NCBI GenBank assembly: GCA_017303415.1
Contig: JAFLBJ010000001.1
Location: 2,914,001 to 2,978,000 of the forward strand
DNA: 64,000 bases
Origin: Chitinophagales bacterium
GTDB taxonomy: Bacteria; Bacteroidota; Bacteroidia; Chitinophagales; Chitinophagaceae
Reading direction: 5' to 3'
In this document: piece after piece, positions 1-8,462 of the stretch
Layout: every line of letters starts with the position of its first letter
Numbering within the stretch: the stretch's first letter is position 1
The notes under the pieces: model-generated
What the model saw: only the letters and a program-made list of their open reading frames with translations
Told to the model about the DNA's origin: nothing
Databases searched by the model: none
Translations under genes and position numbers: made by a program

Positions 1-549
1 AGGAAGCAATTTGCTTTTTACAAACAGCTGGGCGAAAAAACCTTTGACCAGCTGAAAGATGAGCATTTGTTTCACCAATTTAATGAAGACAGCAATAGTG
101 TGGCCACGATCGTTAAACATTTATGGGGCAATATGCTATCCCGTTGGACAGATTTTCTTCATTCCGATGGAGAAAAGGAATGGCGTGACCGCGAAGGGGA
201 GTTTGAAACACCGGTCAGTTCCCGTCAGGAAATGATGGAAAAATGGACTGAGGGTTGGGATCGTCTGTTTCAGGCGCTGGAAAGCTTGCAGCCTGAGGAT
301 CTTGACAAAATTATTTACATCCGTAACCAGGGACATTCCGTAATGGAAACCATACTCCGCCAATTGGCCCACTACTCCTATCATGTGGGGCAGATCGTTT
401 TTGTTGGTAAAATGCTTGCCGAAAATGGATGGACCTCCCTGTCCATTCCGCGCGGAGAATCGGCGAACTATAATAAAGACAAATTTTCCCAGCCCCGGAG
501 CAGGACGCATTTTACCGATGAATTTTTGAAAGGAGAAAAAGAGAAATGA
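1..549 (+). CDS. DUF1572 (DinB-like) protein, 5' end cut by window
   Basis: The reading frame is open from base 1 to the stop at 549, so the gene starts upstream of the window; the TTG at 67 is internal. The visible 182 residues match the DUF1572 branch of the DinB/YfiT-like four-helix fold: a conserved region around SIVKHLWGN-like residues (here ATIVKHLWGNM), an acidic WRDREGEFE stretch, and a late HYSYHVGQIV motif whose histidines are probable metal ligands in DinB-like proteins. Cytoplasmic, function unknown; some relatives are thiol-S-transferases or stress-induced, but nothing here assigns a substrate. Its stop overlaps the start of nhaA in an ATGA junction, so the two genes are probably cotranscribed. 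Confidence 0.8.
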   Translation, partial: RKQFAFYKQLGEKTFDQLKDEHLFHQFNEDSNSVATIVKHLWGNMLSRWTDFLHSDGEKEWRDREGEFETPVSSRQEMMEKWTEGWDRLFQALESLQPEDLDKIIYIRNQGHSVMETILRQLAHYSYHVGQIVFVGKMLAENGWTSLSIPRGESANYNKDKFSQPRSRTHFTDEFLKGEKEK

Positions 550-1736
550 AGGATAAATTCCGGGCCATATTACCGATGGAGAACAGGTTGAGTACTTTGT
601 TCACAGAATTTTTTCAGAGTGAAAAGGCTGGTGGTTTCATCCTTATCGGTTGCACGATCATATCCCTGCTTATTGCAAACTCATCCTGGGGTGATTCTTA
701 TATTCATTTCTGGCATGAAAAAGTGGGTGGACTTTCCATCGAGCATTGGATCAATGATGGATTGATGGCTGTGTTCTTTTTATTGGTGGGTCTGGAGATC
801 GAACGGGAGTTATATGTTGGGGAACTTTCGGAATGGAGAAATGCCATGTTGCCAATTGCCGCGGCCCTGGGAGGAATGCTCATCCCTGCCATCTTTCATT
901 TTGCATTCAATACTGGCACCCCTACGGTGAATGGCTTTGGTATTCCCATGGCTACCGATATAGCCTTTGCGCTGGGTATTCTTTCCCTGGCAGGCAATCG
1001 TGTGCCCGTCAATTTGAAGATCTTTCTCACGGCCCTCGCCATCATTGATGACCTTGGAGCAATTCTGGTGATCGCTTTGTTTTATACAGATGATCTGAAC
1101 CTGATCTATTTATTTTCCGGATTAGGAATTTTCGGTGGTTTATACCTGATGGGAAGATTGGGTGTACAAAAGCTCATTTTTTATATCCTGCCCGGATTAT
1201 TGCTTTGGTTTTGTTTTCTCCAATCTGGTGTACATGCTACGATCAGTGGAGTATTGCTGGCCTTTGCCATACCCTTTGGAAAAGGCGATGAAGGGTCTCC
1301 CTCGTATCGGTTGCAACATTTTCTGCATAAACCCGTGGCCTTCTTCATCCTGCCTGTTTTTGCTTTGGCAAATACGGGCATAGTGATTGTGGAAGGATTT
1401 CACCGGTCTCTTTTTACAGCCAATAGCCTGGGGATCATGGCCGGATTGGTATTGGGAAAACCCATTGGAGTTTTAGGGTTCTCCTGGCTGGCGGTAAAGA
1501 TCCGGCTTGCCACTTTGCCATTGGGTGTAAATTGGAGTAAGATCCTTGTGGCTGGGATCATTGCCGGCATCGGGTTCACGATGTCCATCTTTATTACCCT
1601 GCTTGCTTTTTCAAATCCGGATCTGGTAGTATCCTCAAAAATGGCTATCCTGTTGAGTTCCATTGTTGCTGCTCTATTGGGCTGGCTGGTTTTATATTTG
1701 ACTGGCATTAAAAAGAAGGCGGAGATTTCAAAATAA
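546..1736 (+). CDS. nhaA: Na+/H+ antiporter NhaA
   Basis: 396 residues, the usual NhaA length, with about 12 hydrophobic segments. The hallmark paired aspartates of the cation site are present in AIIDDLGAIL (D168-D169), and GLEIERE and the late GIGFTMSIF motif are also family signatures. NhaA exchanges two protons for one Na+ across the inner membrane to control cytoplasmic pH and sodium. The start ATG overlaps the stop of the upstream DUF1572 gene by four bases, indicating translational coupling. No NhaR-type regulator is adjacent. Confidence 0.95.
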   Translation: MKDKFRAILPMENRLSTLFTEFFQSEKAGGFILIGCTIISLLIANSSWGDSYIHFWHEKVGGLSIEHWINDGLMAVFFLLVGLEIERELYVGELSEWRNAMLPIAAALGGMLIPAIFHFAFNTGTPTVNGFGIPMATDIAFALGILSLAGNRVPVNLKIFLTALAIIDDLGAILVIALFYTDDLNLIYLFSGLGIFGGLYLMGRLGVQKLIFYILPGLLLWFCFLQSGVHATISGVLLAFAIPFGKGDEGSPSYRLQHFLHKPVAFFILPVFALANTGIVIVEGFHRSLFTANSLGIMAGLVLGKPIGVLGFSWLAVKIRLATLPLGVNWSKILVAGIIAGIGFTMSIFITLLAFSNPDLVVSSKMAILLSSIVAALLGWLVLYLTGIKKKAEISK

Positions 1737-1799
1737 TCTTCTCTTCTCAGAATCTTTTATGTAATTCAGCGATTTTGGACATCTCATAAAAAAACTTTT

Positions 1800-3668
1800 A
1801 TGAGATTCATTACACTCCTTCTGATTTTTGCAGGATATAACCCCATACTTGGCCAGGAAAAGAAACCCCTTAAATCACAGATCGAAAAAGTGACCCTCTA
1901 CCTTGAAGGTGCACAGGTGGAGCGGGTGTATAAGGGGGTAGTTGGGACAGGCCGGATGGTTCTGTCATTTGATAATGTATCTCCGCATATCGATAAGCAG
2001 AGTATCCAGGTACAGGCCGATCCGTCCCTGGTGGTTTATTCTGTTTTGCATCAGATCAATTTTATGACGGAGCAGGAAAAAAGGGAAGAGATCACTTTAC
2101 TGGAGGATAAGAAAATGGTATTGGATGAAAAACTGGCTATGGAGCGAAATATGCTGGCGGTTTTGGGTCAGGAAGAAATATTGCTTTCCAAAAATCAGGA
2201 CATTGGTGGGAGCAATGGGATAAAAGTGGTTGACCTGAAAGATGCAGCGGATTTTCAACGGGCGCGGCTAACCGAGATCTTTCAAAAAAAGCAGGAAACC
2301 AATCAGCGTATCCGGAAAATCGAGGTTGAAATGGGTAAATTGATCCGTCAACTCAATGAACTCAACCAGAAAAAAGATCAGTTCACATCGGAGATACAGG
2401 TTTCGGTAGACAGCAAATCAGCTTCCCCCGTCAGCATTACAATACGCTACCTGGTACAGAAGGCGGGATGGAGTCCGAGTTATGATGTCCGGGTCAAGGA
2501 TATCACACAACCAGTCGACCTACAATATAAGGCCAATGTATTTCAACAGTCCGGCGAGGATTGGAAGAACGTTAAACTCTTTTTATCGACCGGAAACCCC
2601 AATGACAAAGGAAGTAAACCCGAATTAAAACCCTGGTATTTGCGATACAATTCCATACCGGTAAGACCTATTGCCCAAAAGGGATACAATTCATTTGAAT
2701 ATATATCCGGCAGATTGTTAGATGAAAAAGGGCAACCACTATTGGGTGCTTCGGTTATTGTAAAAGGTACCAGTCAGGGTGTAGTGACGGATAATCAGGG
2801 AAATTTTCGCATACAGGCGGCCCAGTCACAAAGTACCCTGGTGGCTTCGATGGTAGGATATGAGGCCATTGAATTCAATGCCTCCAAAGGTGCTGTTGTC
2901 AATGTATCTCTGGTGCCAAGTACGCGGTTTTTGGAGGAGGTGGTTGTGGTAGGTTATGGAAGCTCACGATCGGCGGGGGAATCAAATGACTATCGAGAGT
3001 CACCAACCAACAAAAAGAAACAACAGGTCAACGCCATCTCCACGGTTACCACCTATCAACCAACCACAGTCGTGTATGAGATCAAGGAACCGTATTCCAT
3101 TCCCAATGATGGCAAGACTTATGCGGTAGAAATTGATGCGTATGAATTAAATGCGAGTTATGAATATTTTGCCGCCCCAAAACTGGAACCGGATGTGTAT
3201 TTAACGGCCAATATTGTGGACTGGCAGGATCTCAACCTTCAACCCGGAGAAGTGAATTTATTCTTTGAAAACAATTATCTCGGTCAATCTTTTCTGGATG
3301 TATTAAATGCCAATGACACGTTGAAACTTTCTTTGGGCAAGGACAAAGGGGTTGTGGTAAAACGAACCCTGCTCAAGGAATTCAGTACCCGAAAATTTCT
3401 GGGCAGCAATAAAACAGATACAAGACTGTATGAGATCACAGTTCGGAACAATAAGAACCAACCCATTTCGATCACCATCGAAGACCAATTGCCTGTCAGT
3501 ACCGACAAAGAGATCGAAATACGGGACAAGAAATATGAAGGCGCCAAACTGGAGGAAGAAACACAGAAACTAAGCTGGCAATTTACCCTGGATCCAAAAA
3601 AGGAAAATAAATTAAAGGTGGGGTATGAAGTGAGGTATCCGAAAGAGAAGGTTTTGTACCTGGACTGA
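1800..3668 (+). CDS. MuiA-family DUF4139 protein with inserted carboxypeptidase-regulatory-like domain
   Basis: 622 residues with an N-terminal signal peptide (cleavage near Gly-Gln at residue 19). Residues about 25-120 are the DUF4140 N-terminal domain (VTLYLEGAQVERV), followed by a charged coiled-coil stretch, then the DUF4139 core (YLVQKAGWSPSYDVRV). At about residues 300-385 a CarboxypepD_reg-like beta-sandwich is inserted; it starts at ISGRLLDEKGQPLLGASV and ends in VVVVGYG, the signature that in SusC-type receptors links this domain to the plug. DUF4139 then resumes to the C terminus. No TonB-dependent barrel follows, so it is not a receptor. MuiA was named for mucoidy inhibition; its biochemical role is unknown. 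It ends at a bidirectional terminator shared with pafA. Confidence 0.8.
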   Translation: MRFITLLLIFAGYNPILGQEKKPLKSQIEKVTLYLEGAQVERVYKGVVGTGRMVLSFDNVSPHIDKQSIQVQADPSLVVYSVLHQINFMTEQEKREEITLLEDKKMVLDEKLAMERNMLAVLGQEEILLSKNQDIGGSNGIKVVDLKDAADFQRARLTEIFQKKQETNQRIRKIEVEMGKLIRQLNELNQKKDQFTSEIQVSVDSKSASPVSITIRYLVQKAGWSPSYDVRVKDITQPVDLQYKANVFQQSGEDWKNVKLFLSTGNPNDKGSKPELKPWYLRYNSIPVRPIAQKGYNSFEYISGRLLDEKGQPLLGASVIVKGTSQGVVTDNQGNFRIQAAQSQSTLVASMVGYEAIEFNASKGAVVNVSLVPSTRFLEEVVVVGYGSSRSAGESNDYRESPTNKKKQQVNAISTVTTYQPTTVVYEIKEPYSIPNDGKTYAVEIDAYELNASYEYFAAPKLEPDVYLTANIVDWQDLNLQPGEVNLFFENNYLGQSFLDVLNANDTLKLSLGKDKGVVVKRTLLKEFSTRKFLGSNKTDTRLYEITVRNNKNQPISITIEDQLPVSTDKEIEIRDKKYEGAKLEEETQKLSWQFTLDPKKENKLKVGYEVRYPKEKVLYLD

Positions 3669-3680
3669 GAATAAAAAAAT

Positions 3681-3716
3681 AAGGAAGTCGGGAAGTATTT
3701 TCTTCCCGACTTCCTT
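3681..3716. terminator. Bidirectional hairpin between muiA-like gene and pafA
   Basis: A perfect 15-bp stem (3681-3695 pairing with 3702-3716) with a 6-base loop separates two convergent stop codons. An A-rich run precedes it and T-rich sequence follows, so it can terminate from both sides. Its right flank continues as TTATTTC-like units related to the GAATAAG repeat family seen elsewhere in the window. Confidence 0.85.
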
Positions 3717-3728
3717 ATTTCACATTTC

Positions 3729-5351
3729 TTATTTTATTACTTCCGAAATTGGTTTCCCAATCGCTCCACTTGGCATTTGAATACGCAACAGGGCAGCGAG
3801 GGTGGGTGCAATATCGGTCATATAGTATTGGTTGGTGGAACGTCCTTTTTTGATCCCCCACCCCATCCACACCAGAGGGATATGGGAGTCGTAGGGATAC
3901 CAGGAGCCGTGTGTGGTACCTGTTTTTCCACCATAAAAATTACCGGGTTTCAGTATCACCTGAATATCGCCACCCCGCTTGGCATTATAGCCCTTAAGGA
4001 ACATTTCTTTTACTTCTGTTGGCAGATTGGCTTCAATGATCTCTTCGTTGTCAAATGCATACAGCACACCCTCTTGCTGAAGGAGGAAATGAATAATGAA
4101 TTTTTTGATGGCATCGCGATCGGCGTCAGCGCTGTCAATGGCTTTATCATTCAGGTAGAACTGATAATTGGCTGCGTCCAGAATCAGGTTGGGAATCCCA
4201 AATTTCTCTCCCAACTTTTTCTGCAGATCGGAGGTGGTTGACACCAGGCTTTTACCCGGAAGTCTATTGGCCTGATCAAACCCAGGTACATGTGCTACAG
4301 CATGATCGGCGGTTAGGAATACTGTGTATTGTCCTTTTCCTACCTTGAGGTCCAGGTAAGCAAAGAAAGCGGCGAGGTCACGGTCGAGGCGGAGATAGGT
4401 ATCTTCAATTTCGATGGAATTGGGCCCAAACTGGTGACCCACATAATCCGGAGAGGACAGACTGACGGCCAGGATATCCGTGATATTGTCTGCGCCCAGG
4501 GCTTCGTTTTCGATGGCTTTGCGGGCAAAATCAAGGGTCATGGTATTACCATAGGGTGTAGCAGAAATCAACCCATAATTTTTTCCAATCTGAGAAGCCA
4601 GTTCATGGGGAAATACAGGTTTGGATTCATGCCCATACTTACCTTCATATGGCATGTCATCCTTATCACTTTGTACATAGGAAGTGATTGGGTATAATGT
4701 ATTCCAGTTTTGTTTATAAAAAGAGTCTGTGATCTTTCGGTTGTTGAATTTATCCACCCAGGCCGGAAGGGTTTCCATATAGTAGGTACTGGTCACCCAG
4801 TTTCCGGAGCGGCTGTCGTACCAATAGGCGGCATTGGCGGAATGTCCTGCAGGAAGGATACCTCCCCTGTCTTTGATGGCAACACCGATGGTTTTTCCGC
4901 GAAAATTGGTAGCCAGTCGCAATTCATCACAAATCGTGGTTGCCCATAGGTTACGGGGTGATTGAGGTTCGGCCTTATCTGACCCTCCAATTACTTTTAC
5001 CGATTTATCCTCGGTACAGTACACATCCCGTCCCAGGGCCTTATCGTACCATTCATTTCCCATGATACCGTGAATGGCCGGAACACTGCCTGTATAAGCG
5101 CAGGTATGTCCGGCGGCTGTTACCGTTTGGGCATAGGGGATATTTGTATTATCACAGGTGAACCCCTCTCCCAGCATCCGTCTGAACCCTCCGGTTCCAT
5201 AGCGTTCGGCATACCGGTACAGGAAATCCCAGCGCATCTGGTCCACCACGATCCCGACAACAAGTTTGGGCCGGGAAGGGACAGGGGCCGGTTGGGCAAA
5301 AAGGGAGACGGAAGACAGCAGGGCAAGCAGACAAACCAGACGGTATTTCAT
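3729..5351 (-). CDS. pafA: PafA-type alkaline phosphatase
   Basis: 540 residues with a signal peptide ending near residue 20, so periplasmic or exported. The alkaline-phosphatase fold is clear: a metal-ligand Asp in VVDQMRWD, the nucleophile threonine region TVTAAGHTC (Thr78, equivalent to Thr79 of the Elizabethkingia enzyme), the Lys/Arg pair in IKDRGGILPAG characteristic of PafA, and later metal ligands in SLSSPDYVGH and FLTADHAVAH. PafA enzymes are Ca2+-activated, phosphate-insensitive phosphomonoesterases with broad substrate range. A one-mismatch -7 box (TAATTTCG) lies just upstream of the start. It is convergent with the DUF4139 gene. Confidence 0.9.
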   Translation of the reverse strand: MKYRLVCLLALLSSVSLFAQPAPVPSRPKLVVGIVVDQMRWDFLYRYAERYGTGGFRRMLGEGFTCDNTNIPYAQTVTAAGHTCAYTGSVPAIHGIMGNEWYDKALGRDVYCTEDKSVKVIGGSDKAEPQSPRNLWATTICDELRLATNFRGKTIGVAIKDRGGILPAGHSANAAYWYDSRSGNWVTSTYYMETLPAWVDKFNNRKITDSFYKQNWNTLYPITSYVQSDKDDMPYEGKYGHESKPVFPHELASQIGKNYGLISATPYGNTMTLDFARKAIENEALGADNITDILAVSLSSPDYVGHQFGPNSIEIEDTYLRLDRDLAAFFAYLDLKVGKGQYTVFLTADHAVAHVPGFDQANRLPGKSLVSTTSDLQKKLGEKFGIPNLILDAANYQFYLNDKAIDSADADRDAIKKFIIHFLLQQEGVLYAFDNEEIIEANLPTEVKEMFLKGYNAKRGGDIQVILKPGNFYGGKTGTTHGSWYPYDSHIPLVWMGWGIKKGRSTNQYYMTDIAPTLAALLRIQMPSGAIGKPISEVIK

Positions 5352-5466
5352 GACAGAAACATTTCGCCGAAATTAAGGATTTGCCTGTGAAATCACCCTG
5401 GTTTTGAATAGGTTAATAAGAATTTCATGGGGCAAAAAAATCGCTCCGAATCACCCCGGAATAAAT

Positions 5467-5474
5467 TACCTTTG
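5467..5474 (+). promoter_or_regulatory. -7 promoter box (TACCTTTG) of the oxoamine synthase gene
   Basis: Exact match to the Bacteroidota consensus TANNTTTG, 33 bases before the ATG at 5508. No clear -33 TTTG is visible. The box lies inside the longest open frame (first ATG 5427), which argues that translation begins at 5508. Confidence 0.6.
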
Positions 5475-5507
5475 CGCCATTTGAAACCCCTCAAATCACG
5501 CGAAAAT

Positions 5508-6770
5508 ATGGGAGATATATTTGAAAGACTGGTCACGAATTACGGTCCAATCGGGCAACACAGAAAAAATGCCCATGGCTATTTTGCCTTCCCCAAATTG
5601 GAAGGAGATATCAACAGCCGGATGAATTTCCGCGGCAAAGAAAAGATCGTTTGGAGTTTAAATAATTACCTGGGATTGGCCAACCACCCGGAGGTACGCA
5701 AAGCCGATGCGGATGCCACTGCTCAATATGGCCTTGCCTACCCCATGGGCGCGCGGATGATGAGCGGAAACAGCAATCACCACGAACAATTGGAAAAAGA
5801 ACTCGCTGAGTTTGTACATAAAGAAGATTCCATTCTCCTGAACTACGGTTACCAGGGAATGAGCAGCCTGATCGATACACTGTGCAACCGTCATGATGTG
5901 ATCATTTATGATGCAGAAAGCCATGCCTGTATCATTGACGGACTTCGTATGCATGCTGGTCATCGCTATGTTTTCAAACATAATGACATGGCCGATTGCG
6001 AAAAACAATTACAAAGAGCCACGGCCCTGATCGAAAAACAAAATGCAGGTGGTATCCTGCTGATCACCGAAGGTGTATTTGGTATGGCCGGTGACCAGGG
6101 AAAATTGAAAGAGATCGTTGAACTGAAGAAATCTTATTCCTTCCGTCTCCTCGTGGATGATGCGCACGGTTTTGGCACATTGGGAAAAACAGGTGCCGGT
6201 GCCGGAGAAGAGCAAGGTATTCAGGATGGCATTGACCTCTATTTCTCCACCTTTGCAAAATCCATGGCCTCTATTGGTGCCTTTATCGCCGGAGATGCCC
6301 AGATCATTGATTATATCCGTTACAATATCCGCAGCCAGATCTTTGCCAAGAGTCTTCCCATGCCCCTCGTACTGGGTAACCTGAAAAGACTTGAACTCCT
6401 GCGTACCAAACCCGAACTAAAAGCCAAATTGTGGAGCAATGCCCTGAAACTTCAGAATGGCTTGAAAGAACGTGGGTTTGATATTGGCAAAACAGATTCC
6501 GTAGTAACACCAGTGTATATGAAAGGTGGTGTGGAAGAAGCATCCGCCATGGTGATGGACCTGCGTGAGAACTACAACATTTTCTGCTCGATCGTTGTAT
6601 ATCCTGTTATTCCCAAAGGACATATCATTTACCGCCTTATCCCCTCCGCTGCCCATAACGATGAGGATATAGCGCTGACCCTGAAAGCCTTTGAAGAAAC
6701 GAAGAAGAAATTGGATGCAGGGGCTTATAAAGTGGCGGATGTGCCAAATATGGCGGAAACAAAAGCCTGA
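5508..6770 (+). CDS. Serine palmitoyltransferase-like alpha-oxoamine synthase
   Basis: 420 residues from the chosen ATG. PLP-dependent fold type I enzyme of the alpha-oxoamine synthase family: the cofactor-contact region LLVDDAHGFGTLG and the Schiff-base lysine in STFAKSMAS (about residue 250) are present, and the N-terminal NNYLGLANHPEV and GARMMSGNSNHHEQLE blocks are typical. In Bacteroidota this subfamily condenses serine with an acyl-CoA to start sphingolipid synthesis; glycine C-acetyltransferase (Kbl) and BioF are close relatives, so the exact substrates are inferred. The frame extends upstream to an ATG at 5427, but a -7 promoter box lies between the two candidates, favouring 5508. No other sphingolipid gene is adjacent. 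Confidence 0.8.
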   Translation: MGDIFERLVTNYGPIGQHRKNAHGYFAFPKLEGDINSRMNFRGKEKIVWSLNNYLGLANHPEVRKADADATAQYGLAYPMGARMMSGNSNHHEQLEKELAEFVHKEDSILLNYGYQGMSSLIDTLCNRHDVIIYDAESHACIIDGLRMHAGHRYVFKHNDMADCEKQLQRATALIEKQNAGGILLITEGVFGMAGDQGKLKEIVELKKSYSFRLLVDDAHGFGTLGKTGAGAGEEQGIQDGIDLYFSTFAKSMASIGAFIAGDAQIIDYIRYNIRSQIFAKSLPMPLVLGNLKRLELLRTKPELKAKLWSNALKLQNGLKERGFDIGKTDSVVTPVYMKGGVEEASAMVMDLRENYNIFCSIVVYPVIPKGHIIYRLIPSAAHNDEDIALTLKAFEETKKKLDAGAYKVADVPNMAETKA

Positions 6771-6783
6771 TAAGTCTATTTAA

Positions 6784-6841
6784 CCAAAGAGGCGCAGAGA
6801 CGCTGAGAAATAAAATTCTCTTTGTCTCTGCGCCACTTTGG
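6784..6841. repeat. GCAGAG-family inverted repeat
   Basis: Two arms, 6784-6801 and 6824-6841, pair at 17 of 18 positions. Each arm carries short tandem units of the type AAGAGGC / GCAGAGA. The element directly follows the oxoamine synthase stop and can act as its terminator. Related arms occur at 41.9, 44.5 and 58.0 kb. Confidence 0.75.
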
Positions 6842-6844
6842 CTA

Positions 6845-6875
6845 TAAAAAAAGAACCCCCGAATAAATTCGGGGG
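6845..6875 (-). terminator. GC-rich hairpin with terminator polarity on the minus strand
   Basis: Stem 6856-6863 with 6868-6875 (CCCCCGAA / TTCGGGGG) and a 4-base loop. The run of A before it becomes a T tract only when read on the minus strand, yet no minus-strand gene lies upstream. After it, on the plus strand, is an AT-rich stretch containing a 5-codon frame (ATG 6914, stop 6929-6931) that I do not call a gene. Confidence 0.5.
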
Positions 6876-6953
6876 GCCCTAATCAAAAACCATTAACCAT
6901 TAAACCTTATCCTATGAAAATTCGTTGCTAAGTAAGTTAATAATTGAATAACA

Positions 6954-6980
6954 AACACCATGTAATTGGTGTTTTTTATG
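6954..6980 (+). terminator. Plus-strand hairpin with T run
   Basis: AACACCA at 6954-6960 pairs with TGGTGTT at 6967-6973, followed by a T run. It has plus-strand terminator form and lies between the oxoamine synthase gene and ubiX, possibly a second terminator for the former. Confidence 0.5.
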
Positions 6981-7046
6981 CCCGAAAAGGATAATTTGTA
7001 TAGCTGTTCGTGAATTATTGATTTATATCAATGTTTCAACAGTATT

Positions 7047-7066
7047 TTGTAGATTATATTCTACAA
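7047..7066. promoter_or_regulatory. Possible operator upstream of ubiX
   Basis: Perfect 7-bp inverted repeat TTGTAGA - 6 bases - TCTACAA, located 34 to 53 bases before the -7 box of ubiX. The size and symmetry fit a dimeric regulator site, but no regulator is adjacent. Confidence 0.3.
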
Positions 7067-7099
7067 GAACCTTTATCATGCAACGACGATACACTTATC

Positions 7100-7107
7100 T
7101 AATTTTG
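7100..7107 (+). promoter_or_regulatory. -7 promoter box (TAATTTTG) of ubiX
   Basis: Exact TANNTTTG match ending 5 bases before the ATG at 7113. With a start site a few bases after the box, the transcript would have almost no leader. Confidence 0.55.
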
Positions 7108-7112
7108 TTATT

Positions 7113-7709
7113 ATGACAGCGCGCCCACAACAGACTTCTTCAGCTTCCCTTCACCGGATCGCGGTAGCCATTACCGGGGCCAGCGGTTCGGTCTATGCCA
7201 AATGTCTATTGGATAAGCTTGTCCTGTTAAAGGATCAATGGGAGGAGGTCTCCGTTGTCATGACCGACAATGCAAAGCAGGTGTGGTCAACCGAGCTTGG
7301 AAATGAGCAGTATGATCAATATCCATTCCGGTATGTGGACAAGAATGATTTCATGGCTCCTTTTGCTTCGGGATCGGGTCGGTATGGGACGTTGATCATC
7401 ATACCTTGTTCCATGGGAACGCTCGGACGTATTGCCAGTGGTATCTCAAATGACCTGATCACGCGTGCAGCCGATGTTATTTTAAAAGAAAGAAGAAAAC
7501 TGATCTGTGTTGTGCGGGATACACCCTATAATCTCGTGCATATCCGAAACATGGAAACCGTTACACTGGCAGGCGGGATCATTTGTCCGGCCACACCTTC
7601 ATTCTATAGTCGGCCTAAAACCATCGAGGAGGTTGCCGCCACGGTCGTTGACCGGGTCATTGACCTTGCCGGACTATCGCAAAATACCTATCGCTGGGGA
7701 GAAGAATAA
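7113..7709 (+). CDS. ubiX: UbiX-family flavin prenyltransferase
   Basis: 198 residues. The N-terminal AVAITGASGSVYAK flavin-binding loop, the IIIPCSMGTLGRIASGISNDLITRAADV block and the VVRDTPYN motif are UbiX/Pad1 hallmarks. The enzyme attaches dimethylallyl phosphate to FMN, making prenylated FMN for UbiD-type decarboxylases; in this phylum it may serve menaquinone synthesis. No UbiD partner is in the window. It ends 15 bases before the stop of the convergent lolA gene. Confidence 0.93.
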   Translation: MTARPQQTSSASLHRIAVAITGASGSVYAKCLLDKLVLLKDQWEEVSVVMTDNAKQVWSTELGNEQYDQYPFRYVDKNDFMAPFASGSGRYGTLIIIPCSMGTLGRIASGISNDLITRAADVILKERRKLICVVRDTPYNLVHIRNMETVTLAGGIICPATPSFYSRPKTIEEVAATVVDRVIDLAGLSQNTYRWGEE

Positions 7710-7724
7710 ATTAATTCAGGGCGA

Positions 7725-8384
7725 TCACCGAAGATCGATCACTTCCACACCAGGGTAATTCTTGGCTTCAAAAACAAATTGAGAATCGGCAATGGTCGTG
7801 TTGGGAGACATGGTATTGACTGAATATACATAGGTACTTCCGCCTTTTTCCAACACTTTGGTGCTGCTGATCGTCTTTGCTGTTTTGTCAACCGAAATAT
7901 ACACTTTATGGAAGGGTCTGGTTTTATCGGTAGGGGTCATTTCAATTTCCTGAATGGTTTTGGTGCCTACCTTTTTTTCGCCATTGAGTTTGTATAAAAA
8001 ATCTTTATCGTAGAAGTTGGTGAATAATTTCTGGGGGGTGATGGAGCTGCCCGATGCATCCAGTTTGGTGATGGTGACCTCATTGGCTGAATTATCATAG
8101 GTCCAAACATTGGAACCATCACAGAATATCTCCTGGCCAACAAAGCTCACCCGGTATTTATTCCCTTTCATATACACGGTGCCATTCTTGGTGGACAATA
8201 CCTTCCCTTGCGCATTTTCCACTTTATAGGTAAAGGTGGATTTAAGGGTCTTAAAGGTTTTGAATTTGGCGCTAACCGCATCCAGGACCTTCTTGGCTTC
8301 CGGGTCATTAGTCGCAGGTTTCGTCTGAGCCTGACCATTATATATCGTGCTGATCACCAAAAGGATCGTCCAGATTGACTTCAT
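7725..8384 (-). CDS. lolA: LolA-like outer-membrane lipoprotein carrier
   Basis: 219 residues with a signal peptide ending near GQAQ (residue 20). The body fits the LolA/LolB beta-barrel-like fold: FKTFKTLKSTFTYKVEN, the strand pair GTVYMKGNKYRVSF, and the NVWTYDNSANEVTI block. LolA ferries lipoproteins through the periplasm to the outer membrane. It follows ftsK in the same direction with about 80 bases between, and has its own -7 box, so it may be transcribed both alone and with ftsK. The ftsK-lolA order is common in Bacteroidota. Confidence 0.85.
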   Translation of the reverse strand: MKSIWTILLVISTIYNGQAQTKPATNDPEAKKVLDAVSAKFKTFKTLKSTFTYKVENAQGKVLSTKNGTVYMKGNKYRVSFVGQEIFCDGSNVWTYDNSANEVTITKLDASGSSITPQKLFTNFYDKDFLYKLNGEKKVGTKTIQEIEMTPTDKTRPFHKVYISVDKTAKTISSTKVLEKGGSTYVYSVNTMSPNTTIADSQFVFEAKNYPGVEVIDLR

Positions 8385-8404
8385 TTATCCAGAATTTAAG
8401 TCCG

Positions 8405-8412
8405 CAAAGATA
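8405..8412 (-). promoter_or_regulatory. -7 promoter box (TATCTTTG) of lolA
   Basis: Exact consensus on the minus strand, 20 bases before the lolA ATG and inside the ftsK-lolA gap. No convincing -33 element. Confidence 0.55.
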
Positions 8413-8462
8413 CGCAAATACGCCTATATGACGGAGACCGGGGCCAATAGGTTGTATATCAC

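Noticed and set aside
2690..2960. TonB-dependent SusC receptor fragment
   Set aside because: The plug and barrel are absent and the DUF4139 core resumes after the domain, so it is an inserted domain and not a broken receptor gene.
6914..6931. Five-codon open frame after the hairpin at 6.86 kb
   Set aside because: Too short to support as a gene; kept only as part of the observation on that gap.
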